From assembly GCA_023416855.1 (NCBI GenBank), contig JAEZGU010000026.1, positions 1-18,384 of the forward strand: DNA of 18,384 bases. The letters are read 5' to 3'. A program made the translations under genes and the position numbers. Shown here one piece after another: positions 7,718-16,635 of this stretch. The notes beneath the pieces were generated by a model. It did not search any database. It saw only the letters and a list, made by a program, of their open reading frames with translations, and was not told the DNA's origin. Every line of letters begins with the position of its first letter. Within the stretch, counting starts at the first letter, position 1. Source of the stretch: Bacillota bacterium (GTDB taxonomy: Bacteria > Bacillota > Clostridia > Tissierellales > Sedimentibacteraceae).

Positions 7718-7746
7718 ATAATAGCACATACAATTTTTATTGTCAA
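7718..7746 (-). promoter_or_regulatory. Promoter of the metK riboswitch leader
   Basis: TTGACA (7746-7741), a 17-base spacer and TATTAT (7723-7718), with an extended -10 TGC just before it. Transcription would start near 7711, about 12 bases before the aptamer. Between this promoter and the next one (7747-7894) I see only AT-rich sequence with no gene. Confidence 0.85.
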
Positions 7747-7894
7747 TAATTATTATTTAATTAACAACAATTAATATGCCACTAAATTGGAACAAAGATA
7801 TATAAATTTTCGTCTATATTAAAGTTATTATCCTATATTACTAAATTTTTCTATGAAAATAACACAGTAATTTAATGTTTTGTATAAACACATA

Positions 7895-7903
7895 TGGTAT
7901 AAT
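7895..7903 (+). promoter_or_regulatory. Extended -10 promoter of the glycosidase gene
   Basis: TGG-TATAAT is an extended -10 element with a perfect hexamer. No good -35 lies 16-18 bases upstream, as expected for extended -10 promoters. Transcription would start near 7910, about 32 bases before the chosen start codon. Confidence 0.6.
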
Positions 7904-7941
7904 GTGTTAGGTTAAATATATGATTGAAAGGGATGAGATAT

Positions 7942-10539
7942 TTGAGTATTAAAAAAATTGCAGCATTTTCTGTCAGTTTGGCATTAATGTTTAGCGCTAC
8001 AGCATATGGTAACACTCTGTATAATGTCTATGATTTGACAAGACAAACAAAATTATCTACCGGGGTTACTCATGAAAGTATTGAGAGATATACATCTATT
8101 GGTTGGATGAATATTAATGTTATAAGAGCTGATTTAACAGATAAATATACTAAGATTGAGCCAATAAAAAGTGAAAACGGAGTTTCTAACCGTGCACCAC
8201 TAAGTGCTATGATAAAATCATCAGGTGCTATAGCAGGAGTAAACGGTGATTTTTTCTATATGGGAGATCCAACTTATACATATGGGACACTAATTAAGGA
8301 TGGTAATATAATTACAACACCCCTTCCATACAGCTATGGCTATCCAACTGTTTCTAAACTGTTAGATGGATCAGTCAATATATCTGTTTGGAATCCAAAG
8401 ATTACATTGTATGCTGCTGATTCTACGGAATTTGATATAGTAGTGTTAAATAAAACCTCTTCAATAGAATGGGGTGCAACTGTTTTAACAAAAGATTGGA
8501 ATAAAACTTCACCTGGATATACAAATAAGGATATAGTTGAAGTTATTGTTGATAACAATATAGTTACAGAAGTAAGAAGAAACCAACCTTCTACCATAAT
8601 TCCACACAATGGATATGTTATAGCAAGCAGCAATGCAACAACTATGGAGCAGTTGCAAAATTCTTTTAGACCTGGACAGCCTGTATCACTTAATATTGAG
8701 CTTGATTTTAGTCCTGATCAAGTAGATTGGTCTTATGGTGCTTTAAATTATTTAGTAAAAGACGGTAAGCTAAATGATGTAAGCGACGAAGTGTTAGGCT
8801 CTAATCCAAGAACTGCAATAGGATTTAATAAAGATAACACTGAAATGATTATGGTTACAATTGATGGTAGAAACAAAAACTACACAGGAGTTAAACAAAC
8901 TGAGCTTGCAGAGATTATGGTAAGTCTGGGTGCTTATAATGCAGTAAACATGGACGGTGGTGGTTCAACAACCATGGGTATTGATTTCTTGAAAAATTCT
9001 AACGTAACTGTTGTTAATATTCCTTCAGATGGAAGAGAAAGAAAAATAGCATCCGGAGTAGGAGTGTTTAATACATCTCCGGAAAGTAACACTGTAGATA
9101 AAATTGAAATAATACCTGAGTTTGCTTCAATTTTTAATAATACAGAAACAAATTTACAGCTTAAATTTTATAATGAATATTATACTCCTTTAAATGTTAA
9201 TGCTTCAGATGTTAAATATGCTGTAACTCCGTCTGGAGCTGGTAAGGTAGTGAACAATGTATTTTTACCTTCAAGACCCGGTAAAGCTACTATAACCGCT
9301 TCTGTTGGCGGAGCAGTGGGAGAAGTCCAAATAAACGTATTGGATAAAGCCGTTGCACTAAAATTTGATGAAGATATGCTTGTTATGGGTTTTGAGGAAA
9401 AGCATGAAATGGGAAGTGTAATTGGTGTTGATAAAGACGGAAATTCAGCTTATATACCTTCTAAATATCTTTCTTACACATATAGGAACAGAGTTGGTAA
9501 GATAGAAAACGGAGTTTTTACTTCAGGAGATGTGAGTAATACTGGTGCAATTACTGCCACTTTTGATGATGCTGTTAAAAATATTATCGTAAAAGTTGGT
9601 TACAGATTTAAAACATTAAATAGATTTGAAAATTTAAACGGTCTCAAGTTAAATTTATATCCTGAAGGATCTGACGGAAGTATTTCGATATCAAAAGATT
9701 TAGTAAAAGAAGGTTCTAATTCAATTAAATTAGACTATGATTTTACAAAAATGACGGATCAAAGTATTGCTTTTATAGAATTCGGAGAAGATCAGGAAGG
9801 AATTAAACTTGAAGATAAACCTAAGGCGATTGGAATGTGGGTTTATGGTGACGGCAAGAATCATTGGCTTAGAACAAGAATCCATGATGCTTATAATAAC
9901 CAAATTAAACTTACATTTGCTGATGAAGTTAACTGGACAGGTTGGAAATGGGTTGAAGCACATATTCCTGATGGAACAGCTTACCCTATTACATTAAAAA
10001 ATATATATCTTGCTGAAATCAATGAAACAAGAAAAGATAAAGGAACAATATATATTGATAATTTAAGAATTATGTATGAACCTAAGGATAAAGAATTAGG
10101 TCTTCGTGTCGAAACCGAATTTGTTGATTCAATGAAAAAACAAGCTATTTCTAATTATATAGAAAAATTAGTTGTTGACCAAAATAATAAAGAAAAATTT
10201 AATGATAATGGCAGCATAATTAGTTTTGATGGTATTATTTCAAGCGGTACTATGAGTGCTAATAATACTTCAATGTGGAACAATATAAAAAGCATGATGA
10301 ATTATAAAGATAAAATTTTGGTTTTATCATTAAATAACAGCATCGAAAGCATTAACGATCATAGAGAAATAAAAATACTTAAAGATATATTAGAAAAAGC
10401 ATCTGTTAATAATCAAGTATTTGTAGTATATAGAGACAATCAAGAAAGTACATTTATTGAAAAAGGTATTCGATATATTTCTTATGATGATAATTTTGAA
10501 ATAGCAAAAACTGAAGATGGTGTTAAATACAAAAACTAA
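7942..10539 (+). CDS. Secreted phosphodiester glycosidase family (NAGPA domain) protein
   Basis: Large exported protein of 865 residues. A signal peptide (SIKK, then a hydrophobic stretch to about residue 22, cleavage near AYG) leads into a NAGPA-type domain at about 94-380. Its motifs are GVNGDFF (99-105), RTAIGF (290-295), DGR (308-310) and VNMDGGGSTTM (335-345). The family hydrolyses sugar-phosphodiester links and is often tied to cell-surface polymers. After it come Ig-like strands (about 385-590), a carbohydrate-module-like region (about 600-710) and a C-terminal tail with no recognised motif. The start is uncertain: the TTG at 7942 is 9 bases after AAAGGG, whereas the ATG at 7933 abuts that site. 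No terminator is visible after the gene. The substrate is unknown. Confidence 0.85.
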   Translation: MSIKKIAAFSVSLALMFSATAYGNTLYNVYDLTRQTKLSTGVTHESIERYTSIGWMNINVIRADLTDKYTKIEPIKSENGVSNRAPLSAMIKSSGAIAGVNGDFFYMGDPTYTYGTLIKDGNIITTPLPYSYGYPTVSKLLDGSVNISVWNPKITLYAADSTEFDIVVLNKTSSIEWGATVLTKDWNKTSPGYTNKDIVEVIVDNNIVTEVRRNQPSTIIPHNGYVIASSNATTMEQLQNSFRPGQPVSLNIELDFSPDQVDWSYGALNYLVKDGKLNDVSDEVLGSNPRTAIGFNKDNTEMIMVTIDGRNKNYTGVKQTELAEIMVSLGAYNAVNMDGGGSTTMGIDFLKNSNVTVVNIPSDGRERKIASGVGVFNTSPESNTVDKIEIIPEFASIFNNTETNLQLKFYNEYYTPLNVNASDVKYAVTPSGAGKVVNNVFLPSRPGKATITASVGGAVGEVQINVLDKAVALKFDEDMLVMGFEEKHEMGSVIGVDKDGNSAYIPSKYLSYTYRNRVGKIENGVFTSGDVSNTGAITATFDDAVKNIIVKVGYRFKTLNRFENLNGLKLNLYPEGSDGSISISKDLVKEGSNSIKLDYDFTKMTDQSIAFIEFGEDQEGIKLEDKPKAIGMWVYGDGKNHWLRTRIHDAYNNQIKLTFADEVNWTGWKWVEAHIPDGTAYPITLKNIYLAEINETRKDKGTIYIDNLRIMYEPKDKELGLRVETEFVDSMKKQAISNYIEKLVVDQNNKEKFNDNGSIISFDGIISSGTMSANNTSMWNNIKSMMNYKDKILVLSLNNSIESINDHREIKILKDILEKASVNNQVFVVYRDNQESTFIEKGIRYISYDDNFEIAKTEDGVKYKN

Positions 10540-10555
10540 TATTTATACTAAAATA

Positions 10556-10584
10556 TTGTTTACTTGCTTTGATTTGGGTATAAT
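10556..10584 (+). promoter_or_regulatory. Promoter of mscL
   Basis: TTGTTT (10556-10561), a 17-base spacer and a perfect TATAAT (10579-10584), about 50 bases before the mscL ATG. Confidence 0.65.
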
Positions 10585-10632
10585 TGTACTATAAGTGATA
10601 AAAGATATTATATTATACTGTCGGAGGAAGGT

Positions 10633-11058
10633 ATGTGGAAAGAATTTAAACAATTTGCATTCAAAGGAAATGTTTTAGATTTGGCAGTAGGCGTTATTAT
10701 GGGTGGAGCTTTCGGAAAAATAGTAACATCAGTTGTTAATGATTTGATAATGCCCATCCTAGGATTTTTCATGGCAGGTATGGATTTTAAATCATTGAAA
10801 TATGTGATGAGTCCTGCTGTAATGGAAGGCGAAACAGTAATTAAAGCGGAAGCTGCAATTTTGTATGGTAACTTCATACAAAATATTGTGGATTTCTTAA
10901 TTGTGGCAGTTTCAATTTTTATTTTCATAAGATTAATAAATAAATCTAAAGAAAAGTTCATAAAACAGCAAGAAGTCGCACCGGCTCCTGAAGAACCAAA
11001 AGGACCTACACAAGAAGAACTTCTTACAGAAATCCGAGATTTACTTAAACAAAAATAG
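10633..11058 (+). CDS. mscL: Large-conductance mechanosensitive channel MscL
   Basis: Emergency valve in the cytoplasmic membrane that opens under high tension during osmotic downshock. The 141-residue protein has the family order: a short N-terminal amphipathic helix (MWKEFKQFAFKGNVLD), pore-lining first membrane helix with VGVIMGGAFGKIVTS and the conserved NDLIMP, an extracellular loop, a second membrane helix at about 82-102, and a charged cytoplasmic helix (EELLTEIRDLL). GGAGG precedes the ATG by 5 bases. It appears to be a single-gene transcript with its own promoter and terminator. Confidence 0.97.
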   Translation: MWKEFKQFAFKGNVLDLAVGVIMGGAFGKIVTSVVNDLIMPILGFFMAGMDFKSLKYVMSPAVMEGETVIKAEAAILYGNFIQNIVDFLIVAVSIFIFIRLINKSKEKFIKQQEVAPAPEEPKGPTQEELLTEIRDLLKQK

Positions 11059-11080
11059 CCACTGCAAAGTGGCTTTTTTT
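11057..11080 (+). terminator. Terminator of mscL
   Basis: AGCCACT (11057-11063), loop GCAA, AGTGGCT (11068-11074) and a seven-T run. The stem begins within the mscL stop codon. Confidence 0.92.
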
Positions 11081-11093
11081 ATATTCATTTTTC

Positions 11094-11122
11094 TTGAATT
11101 TTTGCATTAATACTGTTAAAAT
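11094..11122 (+). promoter_or_regulatory. Promoter of the SEC-C gene and EamA gene
   Basis: TTGAAT (11094-11099), a 17-base spacer and TAAAAT (11117-11122) with an extended -10 TGT just before the hexamer. It follows the mscL terminator directly and lies about 32 bases before the start codon. Confidence 0.65.
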
Positions 11123-11153
11123 ACATTTAGTCATTAAATTAATGGAGGATTTT

Positions 11154-11651
11154 ATGAGTTTATATACAGAATGGAATAAAAACTTAGAAGAAATTAAAAC
11201 ACAACAAGAATATAATGATTTTTTCAAAGATTATATGGGAAAAGAAGCTGAATGCTATAAAAATATTCTTGAAAGCAAGAATCCTGTTATTGAAGGGGTT
11301 ATTAAAGATTTAGCTGAAAAAAATGATATGACTTCAGTTCAATTTGTAGGTTTTCTTGATGGAGCAAACAGTAGCTTTAAAGAATCATTAGTATTAGATG
11401 ATTTAAATGAGGATACTGAAATTAAAGTAGAGTTTGATTTTGAAAAATTATTATGGAATATGCATGATGCAAAAGCTGAATGGCTATATGGCATGGAACA
11501 ATGGAACGGAATATTTGACGAAGAAAAAAGAAAACAAATTAAGAAGGATTTCAACAGATCCAAGATAGTAGTTAATGAAAACAAAATCGGAAGAAACGAC
11601 CCATGTACATGTGGTTCAGGTAAAAAATATAAAAAATGCTGCGGTAAATAA
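11154..11651 (+). CDS. SEC-C zinc-motif protein of unknown function
   Basis: A 165-residue soluble acidic protein. The last 20 residues form the SEC-C zinc-binding motif, with NDPCTCGSGKKYKKCC, the same module found at the end of SecA. The first 140 residues are mostly helical, rich in Glu, Lys and aromatic residues, and I do not recognise a further domain. The start is the ATG at 11154, with GGAGG upstream; a longer reading from 11094 would start in the promoter. A role in protein quality control or a link to SecA/ribosomes is possible from the motif but not shown. It lies 23 bases before the EamA gene and probably shares its transcript. Confidence 0.85.
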   Translation: MSLYTEWNKNLEEIKTQQEYNDFFKDYMGKEAECYKNILESKNPVIEGVIKDLAEKNDMTSVQFVGFLDGANSSFKESLVLDDLNEDTEIKVEFDFEKLLWNMHDAKAEWLYGMEQWNGIFDEEKRKQIKKDFNRSKIVVNENKIGRNDPCTCGSGKKYKKCCGK

Positions 11652-11674
11652 CAGTATGTTTGAGGGATAAATGA

Positions 11675-12556
11675 ATGAATAAAACAAAAGGTGTATTTTT
11701 TGGAGTATTAGCTGCATTTATTTTCGGCTTCACTCCAATCTTAGGTAAACTGACATACTTGGAAGGAAACAATCCTTTATCCCTTACCTTTTATAGAAAC
11801 TTCCTTTCTATACCTCTTCTTTTTTTTATGCTAAAGTTTAAAAATGTCCCCTTGCAAATAAATAAAAATGAAGCTAAAAAATTAGCAATTTTAAGTTCTT
11901 TAGGACCTACCTTAACAGCACTTACACTTTATGGGTCATATAATTATATATCAGTAGGTATGACTACAACAATTCATTATATTTATCCAGTGCTTGTTAC
12001 TGCTGCCTGCATTATGATTTTCAAAGAAAAAATAAGCAAGGAAAAGATAATTGCCTTAATTCTTTCAACAATTGGTGTAATGATGTTCTTAGAAGGCGAA
12101 TTCAGCTTAATTGGTGTATTTCTTTCATTTATGTCAGGGGTTATTTTTGCAGTACATTTGATCTTTCTTGATAAAAGCGGTTTGAATTCCATATATCCTT
12201 TTAAGATTACATTTTATACTACTATATTTTCATCCATATACTTGTTTATATTTGGCTTAATCAGCCAAAACTTAATTATTAGAATGTCGTTAACTGGATG
12301 GTTTTTCACATTATTAGTTGCTTTTTTTGCATCATTTTTAGCAAATTCATTTATACCAATTGGTGTAAAATATGCAGGTCCTACTGTCACTTCAATAGTT
12401 GGTATGTTTGAACCAATAACAAGCATCATACTTGGGATAATATTTTTAAGTGAGCCTATTACTGTAAGAAATTTTATTGCTTGTATATTAATATTGATTG
12501 GAGTTCTGATTGTTTCTCTAATAAAAGAAGAAAAAAAAGAAGAAAATGAAAATTAG
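11675..12556 (+). CDS. EamA/DMT-family transporter
   Basis: Integral membrane protein of 293 residues with about ten transmembrane helices in two tandem EamA repeats (about residues 5-135 and 148-283). The first repeat starts with FFGVLAAFIFGFTPILGK, and the second ends with EPITSIILGIIFLSEPIT, the usual family signature. It ends in a charged cytoplasmic tail rich in Lys and Glu. Family members export or import metabolites such as amino acids; the substrate cannot be predicted here. GAGGGAT precedes the ATG. It converges on fdhD with only 7 bases between the two stop codons. Confidence 0.93.
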   Translation: MNKTKGVFFGVLAAFIFGFTPILGKLTYLEGNNPLSLTFYRNFLSIPLLFFMLKFKNVPLQINKNEAKKLAILSSLGPTLTALTLYGSYNYISVGMTTTIHYIYPVLVTAACIMIFKEKISKEKIIALILSTIGVMMFLEGEFSLIGVFLSFMSGVIFAVHLIFLDKSGLNSIYPFKITFYTTIFSSIYLFIFGLISQNLIIRMSLTGWFFTLLVAFFASFLANSFIPIGVKYAGPTVTSIVGMFEPITSIILGIIFLSEPITVRNFIACILILIGVLIVSLIKEEKKEENEN

Positions 12557-12597
12557 ACATTTATCAATCACTAAAGTTTGAATAAATGTTCATTTTC
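12548..12597. terminator. Candidate bidirectional hairpin between convergent genes
   Basis: GAAAAT...ACATTTAT (12548-12564) pairs with ATAAATGT...ATTTTC (12582-12597), leaving a small internal loop in the stem. The left arm contains the EamA stop codon and reaches the fdhD stop codon, so the hairpin spans the convergent ends. The stem is AT-rich and lacks a clear T run, so its strength as a terminator is doubtful. Confidence 0.4.
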
Positions 12598-13337
12598 CCT
12601 CCTCTAGCGAAACCAATCAACAATATGTTTAACTCTCTTGCTATATCAATTGCCAAACTTGTTGGAGCTGAACGCGAAATTATGGCTGGTATCCCCCTCT
12701 TCGCAGTTTTCAGAAGCATTTCAGAAGATATTCTGCCACTACTTATTACTATTTTATCAGATAAATCGATTCCATCTATAAAAGCTCTTCCTAAAATTTT
12801 GTCTAAAGCGTTATGTCTGCCTATATCTTCTTCAAAATATATAATTTTGTCATTGTAGCAAAGACCACAGCTATGAACTCCTCCAGTATTTAAGAACAAC
12901 TCTGATTTGTTGTTAAAATCCTTACTTAGCGTTACTACACTATCTAAACTTATTTCTAATGATTTTTCGACTTTTTTGCACTTAATCGAATCAATTGCAT
13001 TATAAAACACAGTTCCCTTACCACAACCGGAGGTTATAGCTCGTTTACCTAAAAGCATCTCTTTTATGGGCTTTCTATCTTTTAAATATACATATGCTCT
13101 TCCCTTTTCTTCATTTAGCAAAACTTTTTCTACCTTATCCATTGAATTAATATATCCTTCTGAATATAAAAAACCAATAGTAAGCTCCTCTAAAGATTTA
13201 GGAGTACATAAAAGTGTTATTAATTCCTCTTCATCTAAAAATATGGTAAAGGGATATTCAATTATTACTTCATCCTCTATTTGATTTGAAATATCCCCTT
13301 TAACTTTTACTATATTATATTTCTTCGTTACATCCAT
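12564..13337 (-). CDS. fdhD: FdhD, sulfur carrier for formate dehydrogenase maturation
   Basis: Transfers sulfur from a cysteine desulfurase to the molybdenum cofactor so that formate dehydrogenase becomes active. 257 residues with all main family blocks: TIGFLYSEGYI (53-63), SGCGKG (103-108), TGGVHSCGLC (151-160), EDIGRHNALDK (170-180), SSGRISSEMLLK (199-210) and GFARGGKMNIYS (242-253). The usual CxxC of E. coli FdhD is reduced here to one cysteine, Cys105. The start is the ATG at 13337, one base after the mobA stop, with GGTGGAG 8 bases upstream; a GTG at 13355 would overlap mobA. It is the last gene of the operon that encodes its target enzyme. Confidence 0.95.
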   Translation of the reverse strand: MDVTKKYNIVKVKGDISNQIEDEVIIEYPFTIFLDEEELITLLCTPKSLEELTIGFLYSEGYINSMDKVEKVLLNEEKGRAYVYLKDRKPIKEMLLGKRAITSGCGKGTVFYNAIDSIKCKKVEKSLEISLDSVVTLSKDFNNKSELFLNTGGVHSCGLCYNDKIIYFEEDIGRHNALDKILGRAFIDGIDLSDKIVISSGRISSEMLLKTAKRGIPAIISRSAPTSLAIDIARELNILLIGFARGGKMNIYSNFSD

Positions 13338-13338
13338 A

Positions 13339-13947
13339 TTAACTACTCCACCCACCTGTGCTTAAAAGGTATTTACTTAAATCCTCTTTTGTATTTAAAT
13401 TAAGAAACATATCCCAATTAGGACTATATTTACGTGCTTCTTTTTCCTCTACATAGGATATATTTAAATCCTTTAACATTCCGTTAATGGAGCGTCTTCC
13501 TGACAACAGATATTTTTCAATGGTTTCTATTAAATCTATTGAATAAAAGCTGCAGAATGGCTCAATCCATTCACCGAATTTTGTAACACAACCAAGGTTA
13601 CTTACATCGTTTAGTCTATCCTTCATAAAGCATATATAATCCATATTTATATTTGGCATATCGCATGCTACAACTAAGGCATATTTACTATGTGAATGGC
13701 AAAGGCCTGCATGGATGCCTCCAAGAGCACCCATACCCTCAAATATATCTTTTGTTATTACATGAGATAAACCAATATATAGCTCCGGTTTATTGGTAAC
13801 AATTATTATTTCCTTAAATTCATGGCTTAGCTTTTGAATCATTCTATCCATTATACTTCTTTCATTTATTTTTAGAAGCTGTTTATCAAAGCCCATTCTG
13901 GAACTTTTTCCTCCGGCTAATATAATTGCTGTTCCAAATTTTTTCAT
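13339..13947 (-). CDS. mobA: Molybdenum cofactor guanylyltransferase (MobA type)
   Basis: Adds GMP from GTP to molybdopterin, making the guanine dinucleotide cofactor needed by formate dehydrogenases. 202 residues, close to the usual size. The nucleotide-binding signature LAGGKSSRMGFDK is at 10-22, and ACDMPNI carries the Mg-binding aspartate. It lies between fdhA and fdhD on the same strand, 15 bases after the fdhA stop, so its product most likely serves FdhA. The start is the ATG at 13947, with GGTGA 5 bases upstream; a GTG at 13956 in the same frame is possible. No mobB gene is seen nearby. Confidence 0.92.
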   Translation of the reverse strand: MKKFGTAIILAGGKSSRMGFDKQLLKINERSIMDRMIQKLSHEFKEIIIVTNKPELYIGLSHVITKDIFEGMGALGGIHAGLCHSHSKYALVVACDMPNINMDYICFMKDRLNDVSNLGCVTKFGEWIEPFCSFYSIDLIETIEKYLLSGRRSINGMLKDLNISYVEEKEARKYSPNWDMFLNLNTKEDLSKYLLSTGGWSS

Positions 13948-13962
13948 ATAAATCACCGTTCC

Positions 13963-16632
13963 TTAATATGCTTTTTCTATTCTTACCGCCGCTACCTTTA
14001 GCTCTGAAATTTTTGCTATTGGGTCCAATGCTGAGTTAGTAGGGTAGTTAGCTGCTCCATCTGCATAGTGGAATGGCTTAAATAATACATTTTCATCAAC
14101 TATTTCAGAAATTTTTGCAGTAGTTTCAATTTGCCCTCTACGTGAAGTTAATTTAACTCTGTCACCATCCTTGATTCCAAGTTTGTTAGCATCAACTTCA
14201 TTTATTTCTACATATGATGATGGCGCTATTTTGTTTATACCTTCGACTCTTCCCGTCATTGTTCTTGTATGATAATGATATAGTATTCTTCCGGTTGTAA
14301 ATACATACGGATATTCATTATCCGGCATTTCTGCGCTTTCAACATATTCTGCAGGCATAAACAACCCTTTTCCTCTTGCAATCTTATCCTTGTGTAAATA
14401 CTTAGTTCCTGGATGATCCTTACTTGGACATGGCCATTGAATGCCTTCCTTCTCCAATCTTGCATAGGTTATTCCACCATAAGATGGTGTAAGTGAGCTT
14501 ATTTCTTCCATAATACTTTCAGGATGTAAATATCTCTTTTCATAGCCTAAATAGTTCATTAGTTCCATAAGAATCTTCCAATCAGGCTTCGATTCTCCTA
14601 CAGGCTCTATTGCACCTCTAATCCTTTGTACTCTTCTTTCAGTATTTGAGAAAGTACCATCCTTTTCTGCAAAAGAGGCAGCAGGAAGAATTACATCAGC
14701 TAATTCTGATGTTTCAGTCATGAATATATCTTGAACAACAAGAAAGTCCACATGGTCTAATGCTGCTTTTACATGATTTATATCAGGATCTGAAACCATT
14801 GGGTTTTCACCCATTATATACAAAAATTTTATGGAGCCATCATGAGCACCTTTGAAAATTTCCGGGATTGTCAATCCTGCTTTTGGTGATAGCTTTACAT
14901 CCCAAGCTTTTTCAAATTTATCTATTACCTCAGGTTTAAAAACTTTCTGATAACCTGGCAAATCAGCAGGCAAACCACCCATATCACAAGCACCTTGTAC
15001 GTTGTTTTGACCTCTCAACGGGTTAACACCGGCACTTTCCTTACCTACATTACCACAAAGCATTGCTAAATTAGAAACGCTCATTACAGCATTAGTACCT
15101 GTTGTATGCTGAGTTATACCCATAGTGTAATAAATACCGGCTTTATCCGCCTCACCATAAATTATTGCTGCTTTTATTATATCTTCTGCTTTAACACCAC
15201 AAATTTCTGATACCCTTTCAGGTGTGTATTCTTTAATTACATTTATTAATTCCTCAAAATTTTCGCATCTTTCATCTATATAATCCTTATCATATAAACC
15301 TTTTTCAAGAATTACATTCATCATTCCATTTAAAAGAGCTATATTTGTTCCCGGCTTTAGCTGTAAATATACATCTGCATAATCTGCAAGCTCAATACGC
15401 CTTGGATCAGCAACTATAAGCTTGGAACCTTTTTTTAGAGCTTGCTTCATTTTGGCTCCTATTATTGGATGATTCTCAGTGGTATTTGAACCTATTACAA
15501 ACATTGCATCTGTATTTATTATTTCCTCTATGCTATTTGTCATAGCACCGCTACCTAATGTGGTTGCAAGACCTGCAACTGTAGAGGCGTGTCAGAGGCG
15601 TGCACAGTGATCAACATTATTTGTTCCTATCACTGCCCTAAATAGCTTTTGAAACAAATAATTCTCTTCATTTGTACATCTTGCTGAAGTAAGTCCTGCA
15701 AAGCTGTCTGAACCGTACTTATCCTTTGTTTCATTAACCTTTTTTCTAATATATCTAAATGCTTCATCCCAAGTTGCCTCTTCAAACTTACCGTTTCTCT
15801 TAATAAGAGGAGTCTTTAATCTATCAGGATGATTAATAAATTTATATGCAAATTTTCCTTTTACACAAAGAAGTCCATTATTCAATGCATCCTTAGCAGG
15901 CTCAACTCCAACTACCTTATCATCCTTAACAACTAAATCCATTTGGCAACCAACTCCACAATAGGAGCAAGTAGTTCTTACTTTCTTTGTTTCCCAATGT
16001 CGATATTTTTGTCCCTTCGGGCTTAATGCGCCTACTGGACAAACTGATACACAATTTCCGCAAGATACACATTTTGAATTAATTAGACCTTCATTATAGG
16101 GAGTAGTAACAACTGAATCAAATCCTCTGTTCTCTAATCCAATGGCGCAAGTTCCCTGTAACTCATCACACACTCTAACGCATAATCCGCATAGTATACA
16201 CTTTCTTGCATCATAATCATAAAATGGATTTGATGCATCTATTTTATGTGTTCTCTTTACTCCCTTGTAGGTTCCATCAAAAACGCCATATTCATAGCTA
16301 TAATCTTGAAGCTTACAATTTCCGGATTTGTCACAATTTAAGCACTCCATAGGATGATTTGATATTAATAAATTAAGCACATCTTTTCTTGTCTTAATAA
16401 CATTTTCTGACTTTGTATTAACTACCATATTATCCTTAACCATGGTGCCACAGGAAGTTACTAAATTTTTAGCTCCCTCTACTTCAACTATACATAATCT
16501 ACATGATCCCGAAGGATTAAGCCTTTCGTCATGACAAAGAGTAGGTATATCTATGCCTGCATTTCTACAAGCCTGCAGTATTGTCGTATTCTTTTCAACA
16601 TCATACTGAATACCGTCTATAATAATATTCAT
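13963..16632 (-). CDS. fdhA: Formate dehydrogenase catalytic subunit, selenocysteine-containing
   Basis: Interconverts formate and CO2 at a Mo (or W) bis-pterin site. Read through the in-frame TGA at 15594-15592 as selenocysteine, the protein has 889 residues with Sec347. The N-terminal module has a 2Fe-2S site (Cys33, 44, 47, 61), a His-Cys3 4Fe-4S site (His93, Cys97, 100, 106) and two more 4Fe-4S sites (Cys145-155 and Cys188-198). The catalytic part has a 4Fe-4S site (Cys222, 225, 229, 256), the active-site HCARLUH with His348, RGQNNVQGACDMG (Arg540) and a C-terminal pterin-binding domain. No Tat signal, so cytoplasmic. GGAAGGAG precedes the ATG, which is 3 bases after the upstream stop. 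Without recoding, the gene would look like two frames, 16632-15592 and 15543-13963. Confidence 0.96.
15563..15594 (-). promoter_or_regulatory. Bacterial SECIS element with the selenocysteine TGA of fdhA
   Basis: The TGA codon (15594-15592) is followed 12 bases later by GTTGCA (15579-15574), the loop GGTCT and TGCAAC (15568-15563), a perfect 6-bp stem. The distance from TGA and the GGTCT loop agree with the E. coli fdhF element as I know it, where the loop is read by the elongation factor SelB. The element is inside the coding sequence, as is usual in bacteria. Confidence 0.9.
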
Positions 16633-16635
16633 ATA

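Noticed and set aside
11094..11153. N-terminal extension of the SEC-C protein
   Set aside because: It covers the promoter and ribosome binding site region; the ATG at 11154 has GGAGG.
13963..15543. A separate 526-residue molybdopterin oxidoreductase starting at ATG 15543
   Set aside because: The frame is continuous with the upstream open frame through one TGA at the known Sec position. The residues between it and this ATG are conserved FDH sequence, and no ribosome binding site precedes the ATG.
15592..15594. Nonsense mutation or pseudogene in fdhA
   Set aside because: The TGA falls at the active-site selenocysteine, with a fitting hairpin, and both sides are intact and conserved.
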